DNA from: Ruminococcus sp. FMBCY1
GTDB taxonomy: Bacteria > Bacillota > Clostridia > Oscillospirales > Acutalibacteraceae
Length of the DNA stretch: 64,000 nt
Direction of reading: 5' to 3'
Assembly (NCBI RefSeq): GCF_023921805.1
Contig: NZ_CP074197.1
Location: 2,046,001 to 2,110,000, forward strand
The stretch's first letter is position 1. Each line of letters begins with the position of its first letter. Below the pieces are notes generated by a model. That model was not told the DNA's origin, searched no databases, and saw only the letters and a list, made by a program, of their open reading frames with translations. This document shows, piece after piece, positions 1 through 8,398 of the stretch. The position numbers and the translations under genes are program-made.

Positions 1-2
1 TC

Positions 3-80
3 AAAAAAGAAGTGCAAAAGCAAATATCAAACATTGAAGATGCACTGATAAACGGAGAAACAATTGACAATCTATTGTGA
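3..80 (+). CDS. C-terminal end of an unidentified gene (partial)
   Basis: An open frame enters from the left edge and stops at TGA 78-80, leaving 25 residues that end in INGETIDNLL. The start lies outside the window. By position, before a tail tape measure gene, it may belong to the prophage morphogenesis operon, but the fragment is too short to assign. Confidence 0.45.
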   Translation, partial: KKEVQKQISNIEDALINGETIDNLL

Positions 81-127
81 AATTTGTATAATATTGTTAA
101 AGTTATATTATTTCACGAGGTGGTACT

Positions 128-700
128 ATGAAAAAGACTTTATGTTTTCTTATCTTGTCATTGTTTGCAATCAACTGCACAGCTTGCTCAAGTAATGTTA
201 ATAATTCAAATCCTACTTTTGAAAATGTTACGCAAATAACATCTCCTGCTTCTAAAGCAGTTGAGGAAACTACTCTTGAACCTGAAACAACACAAAGTGA
301 TGTTTTATCTACATTAAGTGAAGACGACCTCATTCAAAGTATTGTGTCTGATTTTACGATAGATGGTGTAAATTTTACATATAAAAAATGCAGCGACAAT
401 CTATACTTGGTTAATTCGGATAATGACAAGATTGATATAGATATTGCTCTGCTTAAACTTGATAATAAAATTTCAGTAGATTATATTAATGTAATTTTAT
501 CGACTGAAAGTACTGATGATATTTGTTACAAAGCACTTGTAAGAATGTTAAAGTCTGATATTTTCGGTTTAAGTTTACAGGAACAAATGGATATACTTGT
601 TAATTATAAAACAGGTAAGGTATCTTTTGAAAATGGGACTTTATCTATATCAGAAGCTCAAAAAGATAATATTAGAGTAATTGATTTTAATTTTAAATGA
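128..700 (+). CDS. Predicted lipoprotein inside the prophage tail region
   Basis: This encodes a 190-residue exported protein of unknown function. Residues 1-20 form a lipoprotein signal (MKK, hydrophobic core, then NCTAC), with Cys20 as the likely lipidated residue. Residues 21-60 are a Ser/Thr/Glu-rich linker, and the rest is a globular acidic domain. The start is supported by GAGGTGG a few bases upstream. The stop codon overlaps the next gene by 4 bp. Tail operons do not need a lipoprotein, so this may be a cargo gene such as a superinfection-exclusion lipoprotein. That is inference from position only; no family was recognised. Confidence 0.75.
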   Translation: MKKTLCFLILSLFAINCTACSSNVNNSNPTFENVTQITSPASKAVEETTLEPETTQSDVLSTLSEDDLIQSIVSDFTIDGVNFTYKKCSDNLYLVNSDNDKIDIDIALLKLDNKISVDYINVILSTESTDDICYKALVRMLKSDIFGLSLQEQMDILVNYKTGKVSFENGTLSISEAQKDNIRVIDFNFK

Positions 701-858
701 TGAAAAATAAATCAAAAGTAAAATGCCCCTACTGTGGTTATGAAATGCCCATATACTTTGACAAATCGTCAAGGTGTAGGGGCATTTTTGTATGCTGCAA
801 AGGGCGAAACTGTAAGAAACAGTTTGAAATCGTAATAAACGATAACAAAAATAAATAA
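697..858 (+). CDS. Small cysteine-rich (zinc ribbon-like) phage protein
   Basis: This 53-codon frame starts at ATG 697, overlapping the lipoprotein stop (ATGA), and ends at TAA 856-858. It contains CPYC near the N-terminus and CCKGRNC near the C-terminus, a spacing consistent with one four-Cys zinc ribbon of the small Com-like type found in phages. ATG codons occur at both 697 and 700. It lies directly before the tape measure gene. A strong inverted repeat lies within the reading frame, so some of this DNA may also act as an RNA element. Confidence 0.6.
   Translation: MMKNKSKVKCPYCGYEMPIYFDKSSRCRGIFVCCKGRNCKKQFEIVINDNKNK
721..789 (+). repeat. Long inverted repeat with inner hairpin and T-run
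   Basis: A 12-bp perfect stem pairs AAATGCCCCTAC (721-732) with GTAGGGGCATTT (776-787) and is followed by a T-run. The loop contains a second small stem, TTGAC/GTCAA (758-762 with 768-772). It lies inside the small Cys-rich ORF and upstream of the tape measure gene. It could attenuate transcription into the tail genes or block ribosomes. Confidence 0.55.
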
Positions 859-914
859 GGTCAAGTAGAGCCATTATGTGCCGATGACCTCAACACTAAA
901 GGGTGGTGAGTAAT

Positions 915-3900
915 TTGGCATATGATGGCTCTATTAAAATTGATACAAAAATAGATACAAGCGGCTTTAAGGGCGGTATTGATAAAATAAAATCAATCGC
1001 TCAAGCGGGTGTATCTGCTGTAACAGCAACGCTTGCAGGCATTACAGCCGCACTCGGTGCAGGAGCAACCGCAGCGGCAACAGTCGGCTCGTCATTTGAG
1101 GCTGCTATGTCAAAAGTATCTGCAATCAGCGGTGCAACAGGTGATTCATTGCAAAGCCTGACTGACAAGGCAAAAGAAATGGGTGCAAAAACAAAGTTCT
1201 CTGCATCCGAGTCGGCAGCAGCTTTACAATATATGGCTATGGCAGGCTGGGACACAGAGTCAATGCTCAATGGTATTGACGGTATTATGAACCTTGCCGC
1301 CGCTGATGGTTTGGACTTAGCAACAACCTCGGATATTGTAACAGACGCACTTACAGCGTTTAACCTAAAAGCATCAGACAGCACACACTTTGCAGATGTA
1401 CTTGCCAAAGCCTCATCAAGTGCAAATACTAATGTATCTATGCTTGGTGAAAGTTTTAAATATGTTGCTCCTCTTGCCGGCACAATGGGCTACTCTGTCG
1501 AAGATGTTTCCCTTGCCCTCGGTCTTATGGCTAATGCAAGTGTCAAGGGCAGTATGGCAGGCACAAGCCTTAAAACTGCTCTTTCTAACCTTGCATCTCC
1601 AACGGAAGATATGGCTAATGTAATGACACAGTATGGCATATCTATCTCCGATACCGAGGGTAACGCTTTGCCTCTTATAGATGTAATGAAACAGCTTAGA
1701 GAGAAGTTTAGCGGATTGAGCGAAACCGAACAGGCTGCTACAGCAAGCATTCTCTTTGGTAAAGAAGCAATGAGCGGTATGCTTGCGATTATCAACGCAA
1801 GCGACAGCGACTTTGACAACCTTACTCAGAACATCAACAACGCTGACGGTGCGGCTGCGGCAATGGCTGATACTATGCAGGATAACCTGCAAGGTCAAAT
1901 TACTATTCTTAAATCAGGACTTGAGGGCTTAGGCATTGAAATTTATGAGGGTATGTCAGAACCCTTGCAAGAAGCAGCTGTCGAGGCACAAAACTATGTA
2001 AACCGCTTGACTGAGGCTTTCAAAAACGGCGGACTGTCGGAAATGATTGAAGAGGCAGGCTCTATTTTTGGAGAGCTTGCAGTAAAAGCGGCTGAGGCTG
2101 CACCTGAAATGCTGAATGCCGCTGTTGACTTTTTGCAGGCTTTTGTTGACGGTATAGCAAACAATGCCGATAAACTTGCAAAGTCTGCTGTTAATATAAT
2201 TCAGACTTTAATAACAAGCGTTATCGAACACGCACATGACTTAATCAAAGCCGCAAAGGTTATTGTTTCGGAACTCGTTGATAATCTTAATAAGCTGTTG
2301 CCTAAAGAACTTCAAGCACCCGTTAAAGAGGCTGTAAACACTATTAAAAAGTCGTTTGAAAACGGCGGTCTTAAAAAGGCTATTGAAAGCGTGAAAAACA
2401 TTGTAGTCAACTTAGGTAAGGCTTTTACAAATGTAGCAAAGGTAGTGTTACCGCCTTTGTCTAAAGCAATTGATTTTCTTGCTGATAATTCAGAGGTGCT
2501 GTTAGGTGTAATAACTTCTGTATACGCAGCATTCAAATCATATTCGATAATATCAACAGTTACAGCATTGCTTACTACCCATACGGCAGCGGTAACCGCA
2601 GAAAGTCTTGCTGAGGCAGCTGCACTAAATACTATAACCTTAAAACAAATAGCAGTAGGTGCATTAACAGGAGAGATTACACTTGCCACTGCGGCTCAAT
2701 ATGCGTGGAACTTAGCTATGAATCTGAATCCGATAGGCATAGTAATCACTGCAGTAGCCGCTCTTGCAGCAGGAATAGCAGCTTTGAATTTATGTGTTGA
2801 GCAAGAAACATCATCTGAGCAACTTCTTGCAGAATCGTATGAGGGAATAGCTGAAGCTTATGCTAATGTTGCTGATGGTGCAACAAATTATATTAACAGC
2901 CTTTCGCAGTCCGGAGATGCACTCGAAGGATTTAATGATGCTATCATTATTTCAAATGAAAGACAGTCTGAATTAACTCAAAAAATGGATGAAGTACAGA
3001 CTGAAATTACGGAAATAGCTCGACACGCCAAAGAAGAACGAACAAGTCTGACTGAGGAAGAAATTCAAAGACTTGATGATTTATTCGCAAAGCAAAAGGA
3101 GCTTGCAGATGAACAGCTAAAGGTTCAGGAAGCTTATCAGGGTGTTGTTAAGGATATGGCTAAAGATTTAGCCGCAAACCACGATTTATCACTTGAAGAA
3201 TATGAGGCTTATTCAAGTGAATATACTGCAACAGCAGAGCAAACGAGAGATGATACTGTTAAAGCTGCTGAACAACAAAAAATCAATTGGCTTGCAGAAA
3301 AAAGAGCTTTAATTGGTACTGATGAGCAATATACAGATGAATGGTATAACCAACAGCGAGAAGCCGCCAACAAAGACTATGATGCTGCAGTTGCCGAAGC
3401 TAATACACTTTGTTCCGAAACTCTTAAGATTTTACAAGATGGATATAAAGATAGAGCTGATGGTTTAAAAACTTATTCCGAAAATCAAAAAAAGTATAAT
3501 GAAGATATTGCAAGAGAAAACAAAAGAAGTAACGACAACCTTGTAGCACTTGAGCAAGCTAAGCAGGCTGAAATTAAAAAAGAATATGATTCAGGCGGTT
3601 GCGATACATTACTTATTGAGCAAAAATATGACCAATTAATTGCAAATGAGTATTCGCAACATAATAAAAAATTGGCTGATATAAATGATAAATTCACAAA
3701 ATCATTTGATACAAATCAACAGGAACAGCTTTCAACTTGGTTAGCTATGCTATCTCAAACAGAACTATACGGCGGCAAAATCTCAGATGAAGATAAAAAA
3801 GTTGTTGAAGATATTATTAACAATTATGACCAATTGCCTCCTGAATGCCAAGAGACTATGGATGAAGCTATGCAGGGAATGATTAACGGAATAAAAGAAA

Positions 3901-4358
3901 GATCACCTGAGCTATATGCAAGTGCTTCATCGGTCGCTGATAATATTCTTGCAATTTTCAAAAAGAAGTGGGATATACACTCTCCGTCCAAAGTGTTCCG
4001 CAAAATTTTTAAGTACACTCTTGAGGGTGGCGAAAACGGACTTGAAGATGAAGCACCAAAACTTTATAAGCAAGCCGATGATGTGGCGTCAAAATTTACC
4101 GAACGCTTGCAGTCGGGCGTGTCAGCTAACGGCTTGGTGTCGAAAATGCGTGCTGCCGTAGCAGAAGGTAAAAGCTTTGTAGCAGAACAGCTTACAGCTA
4201 ATGTGGTGCATACGGTCGATATGCAAAATGCTGATAAACAAAAAGTAGTGCTACAAGGCAACATAGTAAATCATCTTGAGGTTGACGGCAGAGAGTTTGC
4301 AGTTGCAACAGCTCCGTATATGTCGGAGGAATTAGCATGGGAGGGTAACAATCTATGA
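915..4358 (+). CDS. Phage tail tape measure protein
   Basis: This is the length-determining protein of a long phage tail, about 1147 residues. The N-terminal MAYDGSIKIDTKIDTSGF and the following domain (roughly residues 60-340, with GSSFEAAMSKVSAISGAT and SVKGSMAGTSLKTALSNL) are typical of the TP901-type tape measure core. Hydrophobic helices lie around residues 510-640, followed by a long charged coiled-coil region. I chose TTG 915 because GGGTGGTGAG sits at the right distance before it; the in-frame GTG codons at 903 and 906 lack an upstream ribosome site. The stop overlaps the next gene by 4 bp (ATGA). Confidence 0.93.
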   Translation: MAYDGSIKIDTKIDTSGFKGGIDKIKSIAQAGVSAVTATLAGITAALGAGATAAATVGSSFEAAMSKVSAISGATGDSLQSLTDKAKEMGAKTKFSASESAAALQYMAMAGWDTESMLNGIDGIMNLAAADGLDLATTSDIVTDALTAFNLKASDSTHFADVLAKASSSANTNVSMLGESFKYVAPLAGTMGYSVEDVSLALGLMANASVKGSMAGTSLKTALSNLASPTEDMANVMTQYGISISDTEGNALPLIDVMKQLREKFSGLSETEQAATASILFGKEAMSGMLAIINASDSDFDNLTQNINNADGAAAAMADTMQDNLQGQITILKSGLEGLGIEIYEGMSEPLQEAAVEAQNYVNRLTEAFKNGGLSEMIEEAGSIFGELAVKAAEAAPEMLNAAVDFLQAFVDGIANNADKLAKSAVNIIQTLITSVIEHAHDLIKAAKVIVSELVDNLNKLLPKELQAPVKEAVNTIKKSFENGGLKKAIESVKNIVVNLGKAFTNVAKVVLPPLSKAIDFLADNSEVLLGVITSVYAAFKSYSIISTVTALLTTHTAAVTAESLAEAAALNTITLKQIAVGALTGEITLATAAQYAWNLAMNLNPIGIVITAVAALAAGIAALNLCVEQETSSEQLLAESYEGIAEAYANVADGATNYINSLSQSGDALEGFNDAIIISNERQSELTQKMDEVQTEITEIARHAKEERTSLTEEEIQRLDDLFAKQKELADEQLKVQEAYQGVVKDMAKDLAANHDLSLEEYEAYSSEYTATAEQTRDDTVKAAEQQKINWLAEKRALIGTDEQYTDEWYNQQREAANKDYDAAVAEANTLCSETLKILQDGYKDRADGLKTYSENQKKYNEDIARENKRSNDNLVALEQAKQAEIKKEYDSGGCDTLLIEQKYDQLIANEYSQHNKKLADINDKFTKSFDTNQQEQLSTWLAMLSQTELYGGKISDEDKKVVEDIINNYDQLPPECQETMDEAMQGMINGIKERSPELYASASSVADNILAIFKKKWDIHSPSKVFRKIFKYTLEGGENGLEDEAPKLYKQADDVASKFTERLQSGVSANGLVSKMRAAVAEGKSFVAEQLTANVVHTVDMQNADKQKVVLQGNIVNHLEVDGREFAVATAPYMSEELAWEGNNL

Positions 4359-5083
4359 CAGAGATGTCCGTAAATAACATTGATATTTCTAATTACAGTG
4401 CAAGACTGCTTAGCTATGCTGTAAGCGGTACAACGCTTACAAATAATGTTTCAGCTAATACTAATCTTGTCAAAATGCCTGCACTGTATTCAACCGAATA
4501 CGGAACAAGAACGCTGACTGTTACTCTTACATTCTTTCCTTGCTTGGACGGTTGTTCTGCAAAAGGAACAGAGATTACGGACAGATACGCAGCTGCGACC
4601 GATAATATTGCAAGGTTTGAGGCAGAACTAATCGGTAAAACAGTTGAAATAGCTTTGCCGGACGGATACATATACACTTCAATTGTTACTTCAATCTCCG
4701 CTGCTACATTTGACAGCAGCGGAGAACACGATGTTACATACATATTTATGGCTGTCCGTCACAAGCCGACAATCACCGCAACGGTTGCCCCAAACGGTAA
4801 AATATATTGTCAGTCAACTACTCCCTGTAAGTTTAAGCTTAAGGTGACATTACCCGAGCAAAGCTCATTGCTTTCAATTATGGGAATAGTTGTTATTAAT
4901 ATTTCGGCAAATACACCGTTAGTTCTTGACGGTGAGCTTGGTTTAATTACGCTCGGCGGAGTTAATAAGTTCCTTGACAGCACCTTAATTGATTTTCCTT
5001 TGCTTTATCCCGGAACTAATACAATAAGCTGTAATAATTCTCAGTCTGATATTCAGGTAATTTACACGCCTGTTTATGTGTGA
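4355..5083 (+). CDS. Phage distal tail protein (Dit-like)
   Basis: This 242-residue protein is predicted to form the tail-tip hub ring that joins the tail tube to the baseplate. It lies between tape measure and tail-associated genes, the usual Dit position in siphophages of Gram-positive hosts. The N-terminal part (NNIDISNYSARLLSYAVSG, then a domain with YSTEYGTRTLTVTLTFF) resembles phage tail family proteins. It overlaps the tape measure stop by 4 bp. The assignment rests mainly on gene order and general resemblance. Confidence 0.75.
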   Translation: MTEMSVNNIDISNYSARLLSYAVSGTTLTNNVSANTNLVKMPALYSTEYGTRTLTVTLTFFPCLDGCSAKGTEITDRYAAATDNIARFEAELIGKTVEIALPDGYIYTSIVTSISAATFDSSGEHDVTYIFMAVRHKPTITATVAPNGKIYCQSTTPCKFKLKVTLPEQSSLLSIMGIVVINISANTPLVLDGELGLITLGGVNKFLDSTLIDFPLLYPGTNTISCNNSQSDIQVIYTPVYV

Positions 5084-5099
5084 TTTAAGGGGTGTTTAA

Positions 5100-6842
5100 A
5101 TGGTTTTAAAAATCTTTTACAACAATGATGTAAAGCTGTTTACAGATATTGATAGCACCTTTTGCGTTACAAAAACCTACGGCGGTATGATGAGCCTGCA
5201 ATTTGACATATCGCCTAAGCACAGCTTGTATAAATATTTTGCTTTGGACGGTGAGGTTGAATACGATAATCAGAGATATTTGATTAAAAGTATTCACGAA
5301 CGCAAAACGGTTTCAACGATTGTCTGCGAGCTTAATCTTGATGACCTTCGTGCAGATATGTTTACAAGCTTTAACAAGACTACAGAGAGCTTTCATAACA
5401 TATGTACTGAAATACTTTCCAATACCGACTGGAGTGTTAAAAACGATACCCTTGTAAGCAAGCGTTGCAGCTTCGATCTTAGCGATGTAACTGTGCTTGA
5501 TATTTTAAACCAATGTACCAATTCCACAAGCTACGGCAATGTGTATGAGTACAATACAAAGCAAAAAACGATAACTCTTATAAAGCCCGAAAACAACACC
5601 GAGCCGAAAGGAGTGTATTTTACCGACGAATTAAATCTCACAGACTTAAACTACAAAGGCAGCTCTTCAGGCTTGGTTACAAGACTGTATGCCTACGGCA
5701 AGGACGGCTTATCTATTGCAAGCGTTAATAACGGCTGTGAGTACATTGAAAATCACACCTACACAGACAAAGTAATCAGTTATGTTTGGCGTGATGAACG
5801 ATACACAGACCCTCAGTCGCTTTTAGATGACGGTGTTGTCAAGCTTGCGAATATGGCTGAACCCGAGCAGTCATACACCTGTAAGGTTATCGACCTTGCC
5901 AAAGCTCAGCCGGAGATTTATAAGGAAATTCTATCCTACAGTCTGTATGATGTAGTAACTTTGGTTGACCGTAACCGCAACAGAAAAAGAAACTACCGGA
6001 TAGTAGAGATTAAAGAATTTCCTGCAAATCCGCTGCTTAATACTGTTTCCCTATCTTCAATAGCGGCAAAGCTCACAGGTAAATTAACCACGATAAATAA
6101 TCGCATTACAGAGCTTAACGCTCAACAGCTACACGATAGAACTAAAGTAAATGAAATCAAGCAAGATTTAGACACAACTGTTCTCCATGTGTCTGAATCT
6201 TGGGCAAGCTCTGTTAATGAATCATTGTTTACTCAGACCGCAGAGGGACTTTTTCTCGAAGTCAATAAAGTTGTTGGCACAAATCGTTGGAGTACGCTTT
6301 TACAGCAATCGGCAGAAGATGTGCGAATTGCTTGGAACAACATATCCGAGTACATAAAGTTTGAAAATGCACAGCTTAATATTTATAACATATCAGATAA
6401 AAAGCTGATGTCACTTAATCAGTATGGACAAGACTTTTATTACAATGATAATGAAGTCGGCTCGATTGGTACAAACTCATATTTAAACGATGACAGCAAA
6501 CGAGGCTTAGCTTTTGACCTCAATTCAAATAGTGCGTATATGACATGGGCATATATGAGTTCTGACGATGCAGAAGCATTCACTATGAAACTAACATATA
6601 CTGCTCAAAAGCTTTCTGACGATTACGAAAAAGACCAACTTCATACCGGGTGTGATCTTAATTTACATAACAATTATTTACGCAAAGCAGTTTTGAGCGA
6701 TTGGAAATTTGAGGGCGGTTCTATTAGCGGGACTTTTAAAGGTTACTATGTTACATCGTTCAGAAGTGACGGTACAGCAAATACATGGAAAGAATTTACG
6801 CTGACATTCAAAAACGGAATTTTACAAAAAGCAACTTGGTAG
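5100..6842 (+). CDS. Phage tail-associated / minor structural protein (Tal-like)
   Basis: This 580-residue baseplate protein begins with the fold typical of phage minor structural proteins (VLKIFYNNDVKLFTDIDS, about residues 1-340). That domain forms the tail-tip hub and sometimes carries an endopeptidase. A helical linker (about 345-375, KLTTINNRITELNAQQLHD) leads to a C-terminal region resembling carbohydrate-binding tail proteins. A ribosome site (AAGGGGTG) precedes the ATG. No peptidase active site could be recognised, so enzymatic activity is not claimed. Confidence 0.82.
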   Translation: MVLKIFYNNDVKLFTDIDSTFCVTKTYGGMMSLQFDISPKHSLYKYFALDGEVEYDNQRYLIKSIHERKTVSTIVCELNLDDLRADMFTSFNKTTESFHNICTEILSNTDWSVKNDTLVSKRCSFDLSDVTVLDILNQCTNSTSYGNVYEYNTKQKTITLIKPENNTEPKGVYFTDELNLTDLNYKGSSSGLVTRLYAYGKDGLSIASVNNGCEYIENHTYTDKVISYVWRDERYTDPQSLLDDGVVKLANMAEPEQSYTCKVIDLAKAQPEIYKEILSYSLYDVVTLVDRNRNRKRNYRIVEIKEFPANPLLNTVSLSSIAAKLTGKLTTINNRITELNAQQLHDRTKVNEIKQDLDTTVLHVSESWASSVNESLFTQTAEGLFLEVNKVVGTNRWSTLLQQSAEDVRIAWNNISEYIKFENAQLNIYNISDKKLMSLNQYGQDFYYNDNEVGSIGTNSYLNDDSKRGLAFDLNSNSAYMTWAYMSSDDAEAFTMKLTYTAQKLSDDYEKDQLHTGCDLNLHNNYLRKAVLSDWKFEGGSISGTFKGYYVTSFRSDGTANTWKEFTLTFKNGILQKATW

Positions 6843-6851
6843 GAGGTTATT

Positions 6852-6977
6852 ATGAAATTTATCACAGAAGAAAAAACAGTTTGTGAAAACGATAAGGATA
6901 AAGCTCCTGCTGAATCCGAAGTCATTTTTGCAGAAGAAACAGGAGGCAATGATGAACATACAGCATTACAAACTTAA
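6852..6977 (+). CDS. Small acidic ORF overlapping the BppU-like gene
   Basis: A 41-codon frame begins at ATG 6852 with a near-ideal AGGAGG just upstream (6841-6846) and ends at TAA 6975-6977. The product is acidic and has no recognised motif. The last 29 bp overlap the start of the baseplate gene, whose own AGGAGG (6941-6946) lies inside this ORF. Translational coupling of the two is likely, and similarly small ORFs are common in tail-fibre regions. Confidence 0.55.
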   Translation: MKFITEEKTVCENDKDKAPAESEVIFAEETGGNDEHTALQT

Positions 6978-8172
6978 TTTAGACCTGCTCAAAAATACAT
7001 CAACTTCGGTTTTATACAGTCATCAATTAGACAAAAAATCAAGATTTATTGATGTAACACTTACAGCTAATGATGCAGAAGTTACCCTTGACAGTACAAT
7101 GACTGCTGTTCTTAACGCTGTAACTAATAATGTTATAGTTGCAGAGTCTCAAAATTGCACAATATCAGATAATGTAATCGTTGTTGAGCTTACCGATAAA
7201 GTCTTATCTTTGCCGGGCGTGACTAAATGTGAGGTTGTGCTGTCTGACAGCAGCGGAGCTGTTATTACAGCACAGCATTTTATTGTTAAAATCACTGAAA
7301 AAGCTATTAATAGCAAGTCAAAATATGAACCAGCAGGTAGTACGCTCGCAACAAAAGATGACATAAACACTGCAATCAAAAAAGTAAAAGATGAAGTACT
7401 TACAAAAGCTGATAAGGCGGATACTCTTGCCGGTTACGGAATTACCGATGCTTACGATAAAACATATCTGAATAAGGCATTACTCCGTAAACTTGACGCA
7501 ATGCCATTTGATACCGCACCTAAAGAGAATAGTCCTAACTATATCACAAGTGGCACGGTATACAATAGTGTTAATACTATTAATAAACGTATTGATAACA
7601 AAGTTAATACTCTTAATCAAAGTATTAATAAAAAAGCTGATAAAGCAACTACTTTGGAAGGCTACGGAATTACCGATGCTTATGATAAAACATATATAAA
7701 CAGATCGTTAAACCTTAAGCTCGACAAAATGCCATTTGATACCGCACCTAAAGAGAAAAGTCCTAACTATATCACAAGCGGTACCTTATATAACAGTGTT
7801 AATACTCTTAATCAAAGTATTGCAAAAAAATATGATAGCTCAAATTTCGAGAGCGGTACAGGAGAATTATCTCCGGCGCAGGCGATTTATGACGGCAACG
7901 AGGCCGGTTTTAACTATGTGAAAAACGACAAGGTGGTTACGGTGTCGGTAAATATTACAAAACTTGTTGCGGATAAATCGTATATTCAGATGGCAGGCTT
8001 GCCTTTCCCTGCAAAAAACGAAAGTCGATTTTCGAGTATTGCTGTGTACTCAACTACAAATAAGCTGAGAAATATCCGTCTTGACGGCTCATGGCTTTAC
8101 ATCAGCTCGCCAACGGATAAATTTGCAGAGGACGAGAAAATCAATTTTACAATTACATATATCAGACAGTAG
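6949..8172 (+). CDS. BppU-like baseplate / receptor-binding protein with duplicated module
   Basis: About 407 residues. Residues 1-125 resemble the N-terminal domain of phage baseplate upper proteins (BppU), a beta-sandwich that docks on the tail tip. Two near-identical modules follow, each with GYGITDAYDKTY and MPFDTAPKE.SPNYITSGT, joined by asparagine-rich heptad-like stretches that suggest a trimeric stalk. The C-terminal ~110 residues may be a receptor-binding head. Start ATG 6949 (or 6952) follows AGGAGG at 6941-6946; an upstream in-frame GTG at 6883 lacks a ribosome site. Confidence 0.8.
   Translation: MMNIQHYKLNLDLLKNTSTSVLYSHQLDKKSRFIDVTLTANDAEVTLDSTMTAVLNAVTNNVIVAESQNCTISDNVIVVELTDKVLSLPGVTKCEVVLSDSSGAVITAQHFIVKITEKAINSKSKYEPAGSTLATKDDINTAIKKVKDEVLTKADKADTLAGYGITDAYDKTYLNKALLRKLDAMPFDTAPKENSPNYITSGTVYNSVNTINKRIDNKVNTLNQSINKKADKATTLEGYGITDAYDKTYINRSLNLKLDKMPFDTAPKEKSPNYITSGTLYNSVNTLNQSIAKKYDSSNFESGTGELSPAQAIYDGNEAGFNYVKNDKVVTVSVNITKLVADKSYIQMAGLPFPAKNESRFSSIAVYSTTNKLRNIRLDGSWLYISSPTDKFAEDEKINFTITYIRQ
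7405..7828 (+). repeat. Two tandem in-frame modules in the baseplate gene
   Basis: Unit 1 (about 7405-7632) and unit 2 (about 7633-7828) share long identical DNA blocks, including the stretch encoding MPFDTAPKE and SPNYITSG. Unit 1 has an extra short insert before the next AAAGCTGATAA. The high identity suggests a recent duplication, or module exchange by recombination. Confidence 0.85.
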
Positions 8173-8183
8173 GAGGTAATTCT

Positions 8184-8396
8184 ATGGAACTTAAAGAAAA
8201 AATCACACTCGATATGCTTACAAAAGACAGTGTAAGCGTATTAAGACAGAAGTTTGTTGTTATCGACGGCACAGAAATGCAGGTCGGCGGCAATGTTCGA
8301 AACGCATATACAAATTGCGAGAGTGACAGAGAGATTTTAAAGGAACAGCTCAGCGAGGAGTACTACAACGCTATTATGGCAGTTTGGGAGGGTTGA
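8184..8396 (+). CDS. Small phage protein of unknown function
   Basis: This 70-residue acidic protein lies between the baseplate gene and the endolysin. AGGAGG precedes the ATG. The C-terminus (LKEQLSEEYYNAIMAVWEG) is amphipathic and may oligomerise. The position is the one often occupied by small XkdX-like or tail-fibre accessory proteins in clostridial phages, but no named family was recognised. Confidence 0.65.
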   Translation: MELKEKITLDMLTKDSVSVLRQKFVVIDGTEMQVGGNVRNAYTNCESDREILKEQLSEEYYNAIMAVWEG

Positions 8397-8398
8397 TT

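Noticed and set aside
1001-1483. Long open frame antisense to the tape measure gene
   Set aside because: It mirrors the codon bias of the sense gene, has no ribosome site and no recognisable domain.
7405-7828. CRISPR-like repeats
   Set aside because: The repeats are long, in frame and translated, without spacers.
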